From positions 91,622 to 155,621 of the forward strand of contig CACCPY010000002.1 of NCBI GenBank assembly GCA_902547955.1: a stretch of 64,000 nucleotides of DNA, in the 5' to 3' direction. Source of the DNA: an uncultured Alphaproteobacteria bacterium (GTDB lineage: Bacteria; Pseudomonadota; Alphaproteobacteria; Methylaequorales; Methylaequoraceae). The position numbers and the translations under genes are program-made. Shown here in pieces: positions 38,400-47,480 of the stretch. Numbering within the stretch: the stretch's first letter is position 1; each line of letters opens with the position of its first letter. The notes beneath the pieces were generated by a model that saw only the letters and a list, made by a program, of their open reading frames with translations, was not told where the DNA came from and made no database searches.

Positions 38400-39047
38400 T
38401 TGGAAAGTTATTTAATCCTTGATATTTCAATTTTATTTTTTGTTGTTTTATCAGCTTTTTTTTCTTTTATGAGAGGATTCTCTCAAGAATTCTTATCACT
38501 ATTTACTTGGATTGTTTCATTTCTGGGTTCGTATAAATATGGAGACAATTTTGTAAATTTTTTTAACAAAATAATTGATAATATTGTTATTTCTAACGTT
38601 GCATCATACATAGTAATTTTTCTGATTATTATGGTAATTTTATCGTTTGTAACGAAAAGGTTTTCCAGTCTAATCAAAAAAAGTTATGTAGGAATGGTAG
38701 ATAGAACTGGAGGTTTTCTTTTTGGGTTATTAAGAGGATATTTAATAGTTAGTTTATGTTTTTTTACTTTTCATTATTTTTATAACGGGGATAAAATAAT
38801 TTGGGTCGAAAAGTCAAAATTTAATTACATGACTTTAATATCCAATGAAAAAATTGTTAATTTTTTTAATACTGAAAATGAGTTTTCTAAAAAATTAAGG
38901 AATGAAATTGAAAAAAAATCAAGTACTTTATTTGAAAAAAGTATAGATTCTCAAATAAAGCTTAAAAAATTTATGGATGAGGAAAAAAAGATTTATAATG
39001 ATATGGATAAGAAAAGTTTGGAGTATCTAATTGAAAATTCAAAATAA
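38400..39047 (+). CDS. cvpA: CvpA family membrane protein
   Basis: CvpA-like inner-membrane protein, 215 aa: four helices in the first 120 residues with FFSFMRGFSQEFLSLFTWIVSFLGS and GFLFGLLRGYLIVS, then a charged cytoplasmic tail. Location before purF is the classical cvpA-purF pair. The start is TTG at 38400, five bases after GGAG (38391-38394). In other bacteria cvpA has been linked to purine operons and envelope stress; its molecular role is unclear. Confidence 0.9.
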   Translation: MESYLILDISILFFVVLSAFFSFMRGFSQEFLSLFTWIVSFLGSYKYGDNFVNFFNKIIDNIVISNVASYIVIFLIIMVILSFVTKRFSSLIKKSYVGMVDRTGGFLFGLLRGYLIVSLCFFTFHYFYNGDKIIWVEKSKFNYMTLISNEKIVNFFNTENEFSKKLRNEIEKKSSTLFEKSIDSQIKLKKFMDEEKKIYNDMDKKSLEYLIENSK

Positions 39048-40509
39048 AACAAAATATTTTTTTTTGGAAAATAAACCTAAAGATGAATGTGGCCTTTTTG
39101 GGATATCAAATGATCAAAATGCTGGGAATCTTGTAGCTTTAGGTCTTCATGCTCTTCAGCACAGAGGCCAGGACTCTACAGGTATAGTAACTAGTGATAA
39201 AAATAATTTTTATGCTCATAGAGGTATGGGACAAGTTTCTGAAGTCTTTTCAAACACAGAACTACTGAACACTCTTAAAGGTTCAATGTCAATAGGACAT
39301 AATAGATATGGTACAACTGGAGAATCTGCATTAAAAAATGTTCAACCTCTTTTTTCTGAATTAAGTGTAGGGGGGGTTGCCATAGCACATAATGGTAATC
39401 TTACTAATACCCATCAACTTAAGGAAAAATTGATTAAGTCAGGCTCAATTTTTCAATCAACATCTGACACTGAGGTAATCCTTCACTTATTATCAACAGC
39501 ATCCGGAACATTATTAGAGAGATTAATCTATGCTTTAAATTCAATTAGTGGAGCATACTCACTTTTAATAATGACTAATAGTAAATTAATTGGTGTGAGA
39601 GATCCTTTTGGCATTAGACCATTAGTATTGGGAAAATATAAAAACTCTTATATTTTAAGTTCAGAAAGCTGCGGTTTAGATATTATAGGCGCAGAACTTA
39701 TAAGGGATATAGAGCCTGGTGAAATAGTTGTGATTAAAGAAAATAAATTAGAATCGATCAAACCATTTAAAAAAACAAAACTTAGACCCTGTTTGTTTGA
39801 GTATATATATTTTTCTAGACCAGATAGTATTTTCGAGGGGAGAAATGTTTATAATGTTAGAAAAAAAATTGGAACTGAATTGGCAAATGAAAATAAAGGT
39901 GACAAAGATAAAATTGATGTAGTTATACCAATTCCTGACTCTGGAAATGCTTCTGCTTTAGGATACTCTGAGAAAATTAAGAAACCATTTGAATTCGGTA
40001 TAATAAGAAACCACTACACTGGTCGGACTTTTATTCAAGAATCAACATCTATTAGACACTTATCTGTTAAACTTAAACATAACCCAAATCTTTTTTCACT
40101 AAAAAATAAAAATATAGCACTGATTGATGATTCGATTGTTAGGGGTACCACGTCGATTAAAATTGTAGAAATGCTCAGAAATTGTGGAGTTAAGAAAATT
40201 CATATGAGAATAGCAAGCCCCCCGGTTAAATTTCCTTGTTTTTATGGAATTGATACACCTACAAAAAAAGAATTGTTAGCTTCAAAATTCTCTATTAAAG
40301 AAATTCAAAAATATATTGGAGTTGATAGTTTAAGTTTCATTTCATTAGACGGAGTATATAAAGCTTTAGGTCATAAAAAAGGAAGAGATAATGGTAAACC
40401 AGAGTTTACTGACCACTACTTTAGTGGTGATTATCCTGTTGAACTTGTTGATCAAAAGTTAGGTTCCCTTCCATCACAGCTTTCACTTTTGATTGAAGCA
40501 AAGAAATAG
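39031..40509 (+). CDS. purF: Amidophosphoribosyltransferase
   Basis: First step of purine synthesis: PRPP plus glutamine to phosphoribosylamine. 492 aa. The catalytic Cys (Cys20 from the TTG start) lies in KDECGLFGI after a short propeptide; GHNRYGTTGE, DSIVRGTTSIKIVEML (PRPP loop) and YFSRPDSIFEG are present. The absence of Cys clusters in the C-terminus suggests no Fe-S cluster, although one CGV and one PCF remain. The TTG start at 39031 lies in the last 17 bases of cvpA. Confidence 0.95.
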   Translation: MKIQNKTKYFFLENKPKDECGLFGISNDQNAGNLVALGLHALQHRGQDSTGIVTSDKNNFYAHRGMGQVSEVFSNTELLNTLKGSMSIGHNRYGTTGESALKNVQPLFSELSVGGVAIAHNGNLTNTHQLKEKLIKSGSIFQSTSDTEVILHLLSTASGTLLERLIYALNSISGAYSLLIMTNSKLIGVRDPFGIRPLVLGKYKNSYILSSESCGLDIIGAELIRDIEPGEIVVIKENKLESIKPFKKTKLRPCLFEYIYFSRPDSIFEGRNVYNVRKKIGTELANENKGDKDKIDVVIPIPDSGNASALGYSEKIKKPFEFGIIRNHYTGRTFIQESTSIRHLSVKLKHNPNLFSLKNKNIALIDDSIVRGTTSIKIVEMLRNCGVKKIHMRIASPPVKFPCFYGIDTPTKKELLASKFSIKEIQKYIGVDSLSFISLDGVYKALGHKKGRDNGKPEFTDHYFSGDYPVELVDQKLGSLPSQLSLLIEAKK

Positions 40510-40512
40510 ATT

Positions 40513-41205
40513 ATGTCTGAAAATGGTAAGGGTATTATATTTGGTGCAACAGGTTTCATTGGATCTCAAGTTGCTCACAAAATGACAAAAAAAGGCGTGA
40601 AGTTAATTTTACACGGTAAATCAAAAAAAAAATTAGAGAAGTTAGATGATGATTTAAAACAAAAATTTAATTCAAAACAAACTCTTCTTCAAGGTGATTT
40701 AACAGACAAAAATTTTTTTTCTAATTTATTTAATATTATTAATTCAAGGTTTGATTATCTAGATTTTTTAATGAATTTTGTTGGAAAGTTTGAGAGGCTT
40801 TCACCTCTCACAAATCTGACTAATAAAGAATGGGAGGAAATGGTTCAAATAAATATCAATTCTTTTTGGAAAATTTTAAAAGAACTTGAACCTTTATTAA
40901 AAAGGTCTGCAAAACCAAGGGTGATCTTTTTAATAAATGACGAATCACTTATGGGAAAACCTTATCAAAATTTTTTTAATATTTCACAAGTTATGAAAAA
41001 AGTTATTGGTGAGATTTTTTATGAGGAGAATAAACGACTAAAAATTTTAACAAAAATAATTAAAATTCCTATACTTAATAGTGGTATTACTTCAAGAATA
41101 TCAGCAAAAAAAAAAAACAAAAAAAACAACGATGCTATTATAGAAAAAGTTATAGTTAGTGCTTTTGATAACAGAAATAGTAAATTATTTACAAATCTCG
41201 ATTAA
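40513..41205 (+). CDS. SDR-fold protein with degraded catalytic residues
   Basis: 230 aa short-chain dehydrogenase/reductase fold. The dinucleotide loop GATGFIGSQVAHKM and DLTDKNFF are kept, but NNAG reads NFVG and the Tyr-x3-Lys site is not recognisable (the matching stretch is NFFNISQVMKKVIGE). An SDR gene after purF is common in alphaproteobacteria. Binding of NAD(P) is plausible, reductase activity is doubtful. End overlaps fccB by 4 bases. Confidence 0.75.
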   Translation: MSENGKGIIFGATGFIGSQVAHKMTKKGVKLILHGKSKKKLEKLDDDLKQKFNSKQTLLQGDLTDKNFFSNLFNIINSRFDYLDFLMNFVGKFERLSPLTNLTNKEWEEMVQININSFWKILKELEPLLKRSAKPRVIFLINDESLMGKPYQNFFNISQVMKKVIGEIFYEENKRLKILTKIIKIPILNSGITSRISAKKKNKKNNDAIIEKVIVSAFDNRNSKLFTNLD

Positions 41206-42485
41206 CTATAAATCATTTTTGTAATATTTTCATACCAATCATGAGCTTCTTTTGATTCTCGCAACCTGTCAAAATCACTTGCATCGACATTGCTTTCTTT
41301 ACTACCGAGAGAAACAATCCTATTTTTTTGACTATTTAGTCTATACCAAGAAGTAATAGAAAAAGCTCTATCAGTCGAAGAGAAACTATAACATGTGTTT
41401 AAAAAAACAGGTTCAACATAATCTTTCTCCAAAATCTTATTTACTAAATTCATTGATAACATCTTAGCTTGGCTATTAGCAGAAAAGCTTGATTTTGGCA
41501 TATCACCAGCATCTATTGAATCTCCAAGAGCATAAATATCTTTGGATCCAGTTATTTCAAAGTTTATCGGATTAATAGAACACCAATCATCAGAGGTTAA
41601 TTTAGAATTATGGAATATTTCAGAGGCCTGCTGATTCGGAATTATATGCAAAAAATCAGAGGAAAATTTTAGTCCACCTTCAGTAGTAACAACTCCGTTA
41701 TTTACATTTATAACTTTTCCACCATCTTTTTTACTTATCCATTCAATTGAATTATTATATTTTTTTTTCCATTCATTAAAAAAAATTTCTTTTTTTGTAA
41801 AAGAATTTTTGGAGTCTAAAATGAAAATTTTAAATTGTTTTTTTTTTTTCATTAGGTAGTTAGCAATCATTGAAGCTCTTTCATAAGGCGCTGGGGGACA
41901 TCTATACGGATACTCGGGCGCAGAAATAACTAAACTACTACCATCATCTAAGCTATTGAGTCTTTTTTTAAATTCTAAAATTTTTTTATTACCCGTCCAG
42001 CAATGTGGAACAAAACTTTCGTCGTCTATTGAATATCCATCAATTTGATTTTTCTTAAAACCAATGCCTGGTGACAAAATCAAAAAATCATAATCCATCG
42101 ACAGATCATCAGAAAAGTAGATACGTTTTTTTTCTGAATTAATATATTTTATCTGTCCAGTATGAAACTTTGCTTCTAAATTTTTATTTATGTCAAAAGT
42201 AATATCTTTGTAATCCATGACATTCCCTATTACAAGGTTTGAAAAAGGACATGTTTGAATTTGAGTGTATTTATCAATTACGTGTAAATCTAGAATCTTA
42301 GAATATTTAGATAAAAATTTTATACAGGTTCCGCCACCAAAACCTGAACCAATGACTATTACTTTGGGTTTAATATTTTTTGCTTTTAAGTTTTTAACAA
42401 AGAAAAATTGGCTTAGAAAACTAAGTAAAAAAAAATTTTTTATATAATGAAGGAACTTCCTTCTAGTATTTTTGCTATTTTCCAT
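41202..42485 (-). CDS. fccB: Flavocytochrome c sulfide dehydrogenase, FAD subunit
   Basis: FAD protein of 427 aa, related to sulfide:quinone reductase, which oxidises sulfide and passes electrons to its cytochrome c partner. N-terminal RRKFL within a hydrophobic leader suggests Tat export to the periplasm. FAD-binding VIGSGFGGG (44-52); the redox Cys pair is likely in YRCPPAPYERAS and LNTCYSFSS; ALGDSIDAGDMPKSSFSANSQA and the C-terminal WYENITKMI are typical. It overlaps fccA by 11 bases and ends the bamB-der transcription unit. Direction of the physiological reaction and substrate are inferred from the family. Confidence 0.88.
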   Translation of the reverse strand: MENSKNTRRKFLHYIKNFFLLSFLSQFFFVKNLKAKNIKPKVIVIGSGFGGGTCIKFLSKYSKILDLHVIDKYTQIQTCPFSNLVIGNVMDYKDITFDINKNLEAKFHTGQIKYINSEKKRIYFSDDLSMDYDFLILSPGIGFKKNQIDGYSIDDESFVPHCWTGNKKILEFKKRLNSLDDGSSLVISAPEYPYRCPPAPYERASMIANYLMKKKKQFKIFILDSKNSFTKKEIFFNEWKKKYNNSIEWISKKDGGKVINVNNGVVTTEGGLKFSSDFLHIIPNQQASEIFHNSKLTSDDWCSINPINFEITGSKDIYALGDSIDAGDMPKSSFSANSQAKMLSMNLVNKILEKDYVEPVFLNTCYSFSSTDRAFSITSWYRLNSQKNRIVSLGSKESNVDASDFDRLRESKEAHDWYENITKMIYS

Positions 42486-42759
42486 AAAGATAATCAGCCA
42501 TTTCGATTATATCTAAAATATTTATGGGATCTAAAATTCTGTTCATAACACCGTTTTTATTTTCTTTTTTATATTCGTACATTTTTGTTAAAAAATAGTC
42601 TTTTTCAAGTGTTTTTAATGATTTAATACTGCTTGATTTTTTATATTTCTCAGTGTGACAAACATTACAATTTTGTATTATGGTAGATGTTCTTATATCA
42701 TTAGCCTCAGATATTCTAAAAAAAATCAAAGAGATTATAAATAATAAAATTTTATTCAT
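42475..42759 (-). CDS. fccA: Monohaem cytochrome c, partner of FccB
   Basis: 94 aa exported c-type cytochrome: signal peptide about 1-19, haem motif CNVCH (31-35), and Met72 in NGVMNRIL as probable sixth ligand; the C-terminal ILDIIEMADYLYGK fits the last helix of class I cytochromes. Adjacent and overlapping fccB, so taken as its electron acceptor subunit. It overlaps der by 8 bases. It is a single-haem form, smaller than the dihaem FccA of some sulfur bacteria. Confidence 0.82.
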   Translation of the reverse strand: MNKILLFIISLIFFRISEANDIRTSTIIQNCNVCHTEKYKKSSSIKSLKTLEKDYFLTKMYEYKKENKNGVMNRILDPINILDIIEMADYLYGK

Positions 42760-44071
42760 AGGGATTTGCTGTTTTTTTGTATATTATCTTAAGTGGAAGG
42801 CCATTCATTTCAAAACGCGTTTTAAGCTTATTTTCTATAAATCTTTTATAGGGATCTTTTAAAACATCATTTAAATTTAAAAAAACATTGAACTTTGGAG
42901 GACTTGTCGAGACTTGTACAATGTATTTAAACTTTACTATCTTTTTATTGTGAAGAGGCGGTGGATTTTTTTTTGTTAAGTCTTGTAACCAAGAATTCAG
43001 CCTTCCGGTTGAAATTCTTTTATTCCATGTATCATACTGTTTTTTTATTCCATAAATCATATCTTTAAGACCAATATTTTGTTTTGCCGAAATGAAATAA
43101 ATAGGCAAACCTTTAATTTGTGGTGTTAGGGTATATATTTTATTTTTTATTTCATTTTCTAGAATTTTTTTTTTTTCATCGATTTTATTTACCGCCAGAA
43201 TCATACACCTATTCTCTTCATAAACGAATTTTAAAATTTTTGAATGAATTCTTTCGAAATAGTCATTAATATCCATAAGGATTATTATAATTTTAGACAA
43301 CCTTATCTTTTTTTTTGTTTGATCAGTAAATAAATAATTAATCTTATCTTCATCAATTTTAGATTTACTAAAGCCAGCCGTATCGATTATCTTTGATTCA
43401 AATAAATTGTTTTTGATTGTTGTTTCAACTGCGTCCCTAGTCAAATGAGGTAAATCACCTGTAATTGATAAATTTTCACCCTTAAGAGTATTTAACAATG
43501 TTGATTTACCAGAGTTTGTTTTACCCACAATTGCAATGGACAATTCTCTGACTCTATTAAGAGATATTACATTAGTTTCATCACGGAAAATTTCTGAGAC
43601 TAAAAATTTTAAATGATCAATTCCTTGCATATGTGCTGTAGAAATTTTTATAGGTAAACCAAAACCTAAATTACTGCACTCATCAATTAATGTTTCATTT
43701 ATTTTTCCTTCAGTTTTATTGATTATTAATAAAGTTTTTTTTTGTGATTTTCTTACTATTTTAAAAATCTCAAAATCCTCACCAGTCAAATTTTTTTTTC
43801 CATCAATTACTAAAAGTATCAAATCACATTTCTCTATTGATAGAATTGTTTTTTTTTTTATTTCCTTTTCAATTAAGCTTTTACAATCTGTAATTCCAGG
43901 TGAATCGATAACACTACAAACTTTTTCATTAATATTTATTTCAATTTGTTTTAAATCCCTCGTAAGACCCTCATAATCATTGACTACAGCTATTTGCTTT
44001 CCTAGCAGTGCGTTTAATAAGGAAGATTTTCCAGCGTTAGGTTTGCCCAAAATAATTATATTGTTAGTCAT
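42752..44071 (-). CDS. der: Ribosome-assembly GTPase Der (EngA)
   Basis: Tandem-GTPase protein for 50S assembly, 439 aa. First G domain: GKPNAGKSSLLNAL, GLTRDLK, DSPGI, NKTE; second: GKTNSGKSTLLNTL, LTRDAVE, DTAGFSK, NKID; then a KH-like C-terminal domain (NPPPLHNKKIVKFKYIVQ). It lies between bamB and fccA. bamB-der adjacency is conserved widely. Confidence 0.96.
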   Translation of the reverse strand: MTNNIIILGKPNAGKSSLLNALLGKQIAVVNDYEGLTRDLKQIEININEKVCSVIDSPGITDCKSLIEKEIKKKTILSIEKCDLILLVIDGKKNLTGEDFEIFKIVRKSQKKTLLIINKTEGKINETLIDECSNLGFGLPIKISTAHMQGIDHLKFLVSEIFRDETNVISLNRVRELSIAIVGKTNSGKSTLLNTLKGENLSITGDLPHLTRDAVETTIKNNLFESKIIDTAGFSKSKIDEDKINYLFTDQTKKKIRLSKIIIILMDINDYFERIHSKILKFVYEENRCMILAVNKIDEKKKILENEIKNKIYTLTPQIKGLPIYFISAKQNIGLKDMIYGIKKQYDTWNKRISTGRLNSWLQDLTKKNPPPLHNKKIVKFKYIVQVSTSPPKFNVFLNLNDVLKDPYKRFIENKLKTRFEMNGLPLKIIYKKTANPYE

Positions 44072-44073
44072 TT

Positions 44074-45369
44074 CTAACCTAAAATAAACAATGTTCCTTT
44101 CTTAGAAATTAGATAAATATTTTCTTTTACTTGTATTGGATTATTTAAAAAACTTTCATCAAATTTAATTTTACTTAAAATTTTACCGCTAAATGGCGAT
44201 AAAGACAAAACTAATCCATCTGAAGAAACTAGAATCAATTTATTTGTTGATAATAATGGTCCAAACCAAACAACATCCTTTTTTTTTTTTTTAATTTTTA
44301 ATTGAACAGCCCATGTTAAATTGCCTGATACCTTTTCAAGACACATCAATTTTCCAGTCGTGTCTAGTACAAATAGTGCATCGCCAGAGATAACTAAAGG
44401 GTTCACTGATGATAATTTTACGTCCCATTTTTTTTTTCCATCTTTGAGATTGTAAACAAGAAGTTTTTCAGAAAAAGTCGGTACATATAAAGTTTTATTT
44501 TCAATCGTCAACGGAGATTGAATATCATTAACATTAGTTCGTGAAAAAATACTTCCAGAATTGCTATTATCAAACCAGACGATTGAGCCGTCATTTTGAT
44601 TAAAAGCAAAAATTTCTCCAGAAGAATAAGTTACAACTAAAATTTCCTCGTCTATCACAGGTTTTGACCCCCCTATGATTGAAACTTCCTCAATATTTCC
44701 AATGTGTGACCAAATTTTATCTCCTGAGTTTGCGTTTAACGCGAAAACTTGATTATCATCTGAAATAACAAAAACTTTATTTTTATGCACTAAAGGAGGT
44801 CTAGAAAATTGCATAAAAAACCTTTTAGACCAAATTATTTTCCCTTTTCTTTTATTTAATTTGTATATGTTTCCAAGCCCAGTGGTAATAAAAACACTCT
44901 CACCATAAAGAGATATACCTCCAATAAATGAAAAGTTTTCTGAATCTTCAAGTGTTAATTTAGTTTTCCATAATACTTTGCCTGTGTCTGTAGATTTAGC
45001 ATAAATATTAAATTTGTTATCACAATAGTATATTACATTTTCTAAAAAGACTGGTGGAGGTATGTATTGAAGATTTTTAAAGTTAATATCACCCAATTTT
45101 ACTTTTTTTAACAATTTTAAACTTGGATTACTTTTAAAATGATAAAGATGATTTCTATTGTTTTGGTGTTGCTGTGTCCAAGAGCTGATGTATTCAGGAG
45201 GTGAAATTTTAACTTTTTTATTGGCTTTTTTTAAAATCCTTTCATCATTTATAAATACACTTTCTCTTTTACCTGGTAAAATATTATCTTTCTCTTGATC
45301 AAAATATGAGCAGGAGCATAACAAAAAAATCAAAACTATGTTAACAAAGAAAAAATTATATATTTTCAA
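44074..45369 (-). CDS. bamB: Outer-membrane assembly lipoprotein BamB
   Basis: PQQ-type beta-propeller lipoprotein of the BAM complex. 431 aa; lipoprotein signal with Cys20 in LLCSC, then repeated propeller blades of the form G-x-V/I-x-W (for example TGKVLWKTKL, KGKIIWSKRF, SGDKIWSH, DGSIVWFD, DGKKKWDV). Usual YfgM-BamB-Der gene order. Confidence 0.92.
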   Translation of the reverse strand: MKIYNFFFVNIVLIFLLCSCSYFDQEKDNILPGKRESVFINDERILKKANKKVKISPPEYISSWTQQHQNNRNHLYHFKSNPSLKLLKKVKLGDINFKNLQYIPPPVFLENVIYYCDNKFNIYAKSTDTGKVLWKTKLTLEDSENFSFIGGISLYGESVFITTGLGNIYKLNKRKGKIIWSKRFFMQFSRPPLVHKNKVFVISDDNQVFALNANSGDKIWSHIGNIEEVSIIGGSKPVIDEEILVVTYSSGEIFAFNQNDGSIVWFDNSNSGSIFSRTNVNDIQSPLTIENKTLYVPTFSEKLLVYNLKDGKKKWDVKLSSVNPLVISGDALFVLDTTGKLMCLEKVSGNLTWAVQLKIKKKKKDVVWFGPLLSTNKLILVSSDGLVLSLSPFSGKILSKIKFDESFLNNPIQVKENIYLISKKGTLFILG

Positions 45370-45371
45370 AT

Positions 45372-46016
45372 TTATTCTTCCTTAAGATATTCAATCATAT
45401 TCCTTGCTCTTGTTGATAAAGATGATGGAGAAGTTTTAAGATTTAATATTGATTGAAAAGTTTCTCTTGCTAATTTTTTATTATTATTTTTTAAAAATAT
45501 AAATGCTTTAAGCTCTAATGCTGAAGATTGCCAAACTTTACTATTCTCTAGTGGCTCAATCTTTTTTAGTAAAGTTTCAGGTGCAATCTTATCCATTGAG
45601 TTCAAAACATAAAGTATGGTTGCAATATCTCTAAAAGACTGATCAACCGCGTTTCTCTCTAAATCAAGGTAAATTGAAAGCCCTTCATCAGACAATCCTT
45701 TATCGATCAATAATGATGCTTTTTTCATTTTTGCTATGGTAGCGTATCCATCTGAACCTTCATCAACAATTCTGTCAAGGGCTAGGAGTGCTGCATCTGT
45801 GTCATCTTCGTTAGCTAAATCAACCGCGGCTGTGAAGTCATCCCCTAAAGTTTGATTACTGTTTCTTGTGTAATTTTTCCAGAAAACAAACCCTGATGTA
45901 AATAATATGATGGTTAAAGAAAAACTGATTACATAAGGTATAAGTTTTTTCCACAATTTTATTCTTTTTTCTTCTTTTATATCTTCATCAACTTCTTTTA
46001 TAAATTCTTCACTCAT
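45372..46016 (-). CDS. SecYEG ancillary subunit / TPR-like membrane protein (YfgM-like)
   Basis: 214 aa with one membrane helix (about 26-47) and a periplasmic TPR-like domain (DAALLALDRIVDEG, GLSDEGLSIYLDLE, LELKAFIFLKNNNKKLARE). Matches the tetratricopeptide-like family found upstream of bamB and der, whose E. coli member YfgM associates with SecYEG and PpiD. First gene of its unit. Confidence 0.82.
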   Translation of the reverse strand: MSEEFIKEVDEDIKEEKRIKLWKKLIPYVISFSLTIILFTSGFVFWKNYTRNSNQTLGDDFTAAVDLANEDDTDAALLALDRIVDEGSDGYATIAKMKKASLLIDKGLSDEGLSIYLDLERNAVDQSFRDIATILYVLNSMDKIAPETLLKKIEPLENSKVWQSSALELKAFIFLKNNNKKLARETFQSILNLKTSPSSLSTRARNMIEYLKEE

Positions 46017-46108
46017 TTTTTAATTTCTTTTTTTTTAAATAATTAATAAACTAATATTTGTTTTATTATATTATATTAAAAAAAAATTCAATTTTAATAT
46101 TCATTATT

Positions 46109-46399
46109 ATGAGTTTAGTTAGATTCAAAAAAGAAGAGATAAATCAAATCATGGAAATTTATTCAAAAAAAATTTCAATAGGAGAATGGAAAGACTATTC
46201 TATATGCTTTCAAACTAACTGTGCCATTTTTTCAATTCATAGGTCATGTAGCTTGGGACCATTATTTCAAATTACAAAAAAAAAGTTATCGAAAAGCCAT
46301 TTTATGCTTAGTTCCAGAAATTGTGTAATTGTTTCGTCTAAAAAATTAAAACCGTTGTTGAGTTATTTAAAGAAACCCAATCTTAAATTAGTTAGATAA
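46109..46399 (+). CDS. DUF2794 protein
   Basis: 96 aa alphaproteobacterial family of unknown function. The segments VRFKKEEINQIMEIYSKKIS, GEWKDYSICF, IFSIHRSCSLGPLFQI and the C-terminal LKKPNLKLVR match the family pattern. ATG 46109 is preferred to in-frame codons upstream that would add hydrophobic residues absent from the family. Its 3' end overlaps the convergent small secreted gene by 12 bases. Confidence 0.82.
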   Translation: MSLVRFKKEEINQIMEIYSKKISIGEWKDYSICFQTNCAIFSIHRSCSLGPLFQITKKKLSKSHFMLSSRNCVIVSSKKLKPLLSYLKKPNLKLVR

Positions 46400-46705
46400 C
46401 TTTCTCAAGCCAGATGTGTAGCTTTCATTTTTGTCTTTTCTAATTCTTTGATACCCCATAACTCCATTAAAAAAGTAATCAGTTTTACCTGAATTCCAAA
46501 AAATTGTAAGATTTCCGTCTGTAAATTCCCAATTACCAGTTTCACCAGAGCCATAGTTAGATGAAGCACTTCCATCTTCATTAATCTTAATGGAAAATTC
46601 AGACTGCCACTTGTCAGAAGCTATCCATTCTCCTAACCAGTTATTTTTTGCATTAACATTGTTGAAGAAAAAAAACAAAAATAAGAATTTCAACAATAAA
46701 TTCAT
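46388..46705 (-). CDS. Small secreted protein of unknown function
   Basis: 105 aa with a signal peptide (about 1-19, ends NNVNA). The mature part is Trp-, Gly-, Ser- and Asn-rich with alternating strands (WLGEWIASDKWQSEFSIKI, GETGNWEFTDGNLTIFW), as in small lipocalin-like or META-like beta-barrels that recur in marine alphaproteobacteria. No catalytic motif. ATG overlaps the stop of the DUF1289 gene (ATGA), so the two are translationally coupled. Confidence 0.7.
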   Translation of the reverse strand: MNLLLKFLFLFFFFNNVNAKNNWLGEWIASDKWQSEFSIKINEDGSASSNYGSGETGNWEFTDGNLTIFWNSGKTDYFFNGVMGYQRIRKDKNESYTSGLRKLSN

Positions 46706-46863
46706 AGTCTTCTGCTAGAAAGTAACTTAATTATATTTTTTTTTTTCTTTTCGCTATAACTCTGCCAATTGGAAATCTCTTCAAGAGTCCTGAGACATCC
46801 AGTGCAATAAGATTTTTTTTCATCAATTTGACATACATTAATGCAAGGTGAATCAACCTTCAT
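46702..46863 (-). CDS. DUF1289 four-cysteine peptide
   Basis: 53 aa gene fitted exactly between marC and the small secreted gene: its ATG overlaps the marC stop (ATGA, 46863-46860) and its TGA overlaps the next ATG. The sequence carries the DUF1289 pattern: SPCINVCQID then YCTGCLRTLEEISNW, with Cys7, Cys11, Cys20 and Cys23 likely binding a metal (Fe-S or zinc, not known). Function unknown. Confidence 0.9.
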   Translation of the reverse strand: MKVDSPCINVCQIDEKKSYCTGCLRTLEEISNWQSYSEKKKKNIIKLLSSRRL

Positions 46864-47480
46864 GATATCCCCTTAAACCCGATTGCTATAAATTCCACAG
46901 ATAAAGCTCCTAATATTAAACCAAATATTTTTTGCAGTATTATTATTAAAGTTTGATTTAACAATCTTAATATATAATTTGAAAACAAAATAATTAAAGA
47001 GGTCATGAATAAAATAATTATTATGGGAAAGATTTTTTGATAAAAGTCTAAGGCACTGTAATTAAAATCTTTTGAAATTAGTACTGACAAAGTTATCGCT
47101 GATGGTCCAGCGACTAGAGGAATTGAAACAGGAAAAACAGCGTTATTTTTTACCTCATTTTCATCAATTATTTTTTTTGCAACATTCTTTTTTCTTGTCA
47201 GTCTTTTTTCAAAAACCATTTCATAAGAAATGAATAGTAGAAAAACTCCGCCAATAATTTGAAAAGAGTAAATTGAAATTCCCATAAATAATAAAAATTT
47301 ATTTCCGAAGAGTGAAAAAAATGTTAGTACGATTGAAGTAATTGTAAAAACAAGAAATGATAAATTTAAAGTTTTTTTTGAATCAAGGTTAGCAGTTAAA
47401 ACTGCAAAAAGTGGGATTAATGATAAAGGATCTATAGCCACGAATGCTTTGAAAAGGTTTTGAAAAAAAATATCATGCAT
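46860..47480 (-). CDS. marC: MarC family membrane protein
   Basis: 206 aa, six predicted helices; FKAFVAIDPLSLIPLFAVLTAN and PVSIPLVAGPSAITLSVLIS are the family signatures. Function uncertain (once linked to antibiotic resistance, not upheld). Start codon ATG at 47480-47478 lies in the palindrome ATGCAT, whose other strand is the start of trhO. Downstream gene coupled by ATGA. Confidence 0.88.
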   Translation of the reverse strand: MHDIFFQNLFKAFVAIDPLSLIPLFAVLTANLDSKKTLNLSFLVFTITSIVLTFFSLFGNKFLLFMGISIYSFQIIGGVFLLFISYEMVFEKRLTRKKNVAKKIIDENEVKNNAVFPVSIPLVAGPSAITLSVLISKDFNYSALDFYQKIFPIIIILFMTSLIILFSNYILRLLNQTLIIILQKIFGLILGALSVEFIAIGFKGIS

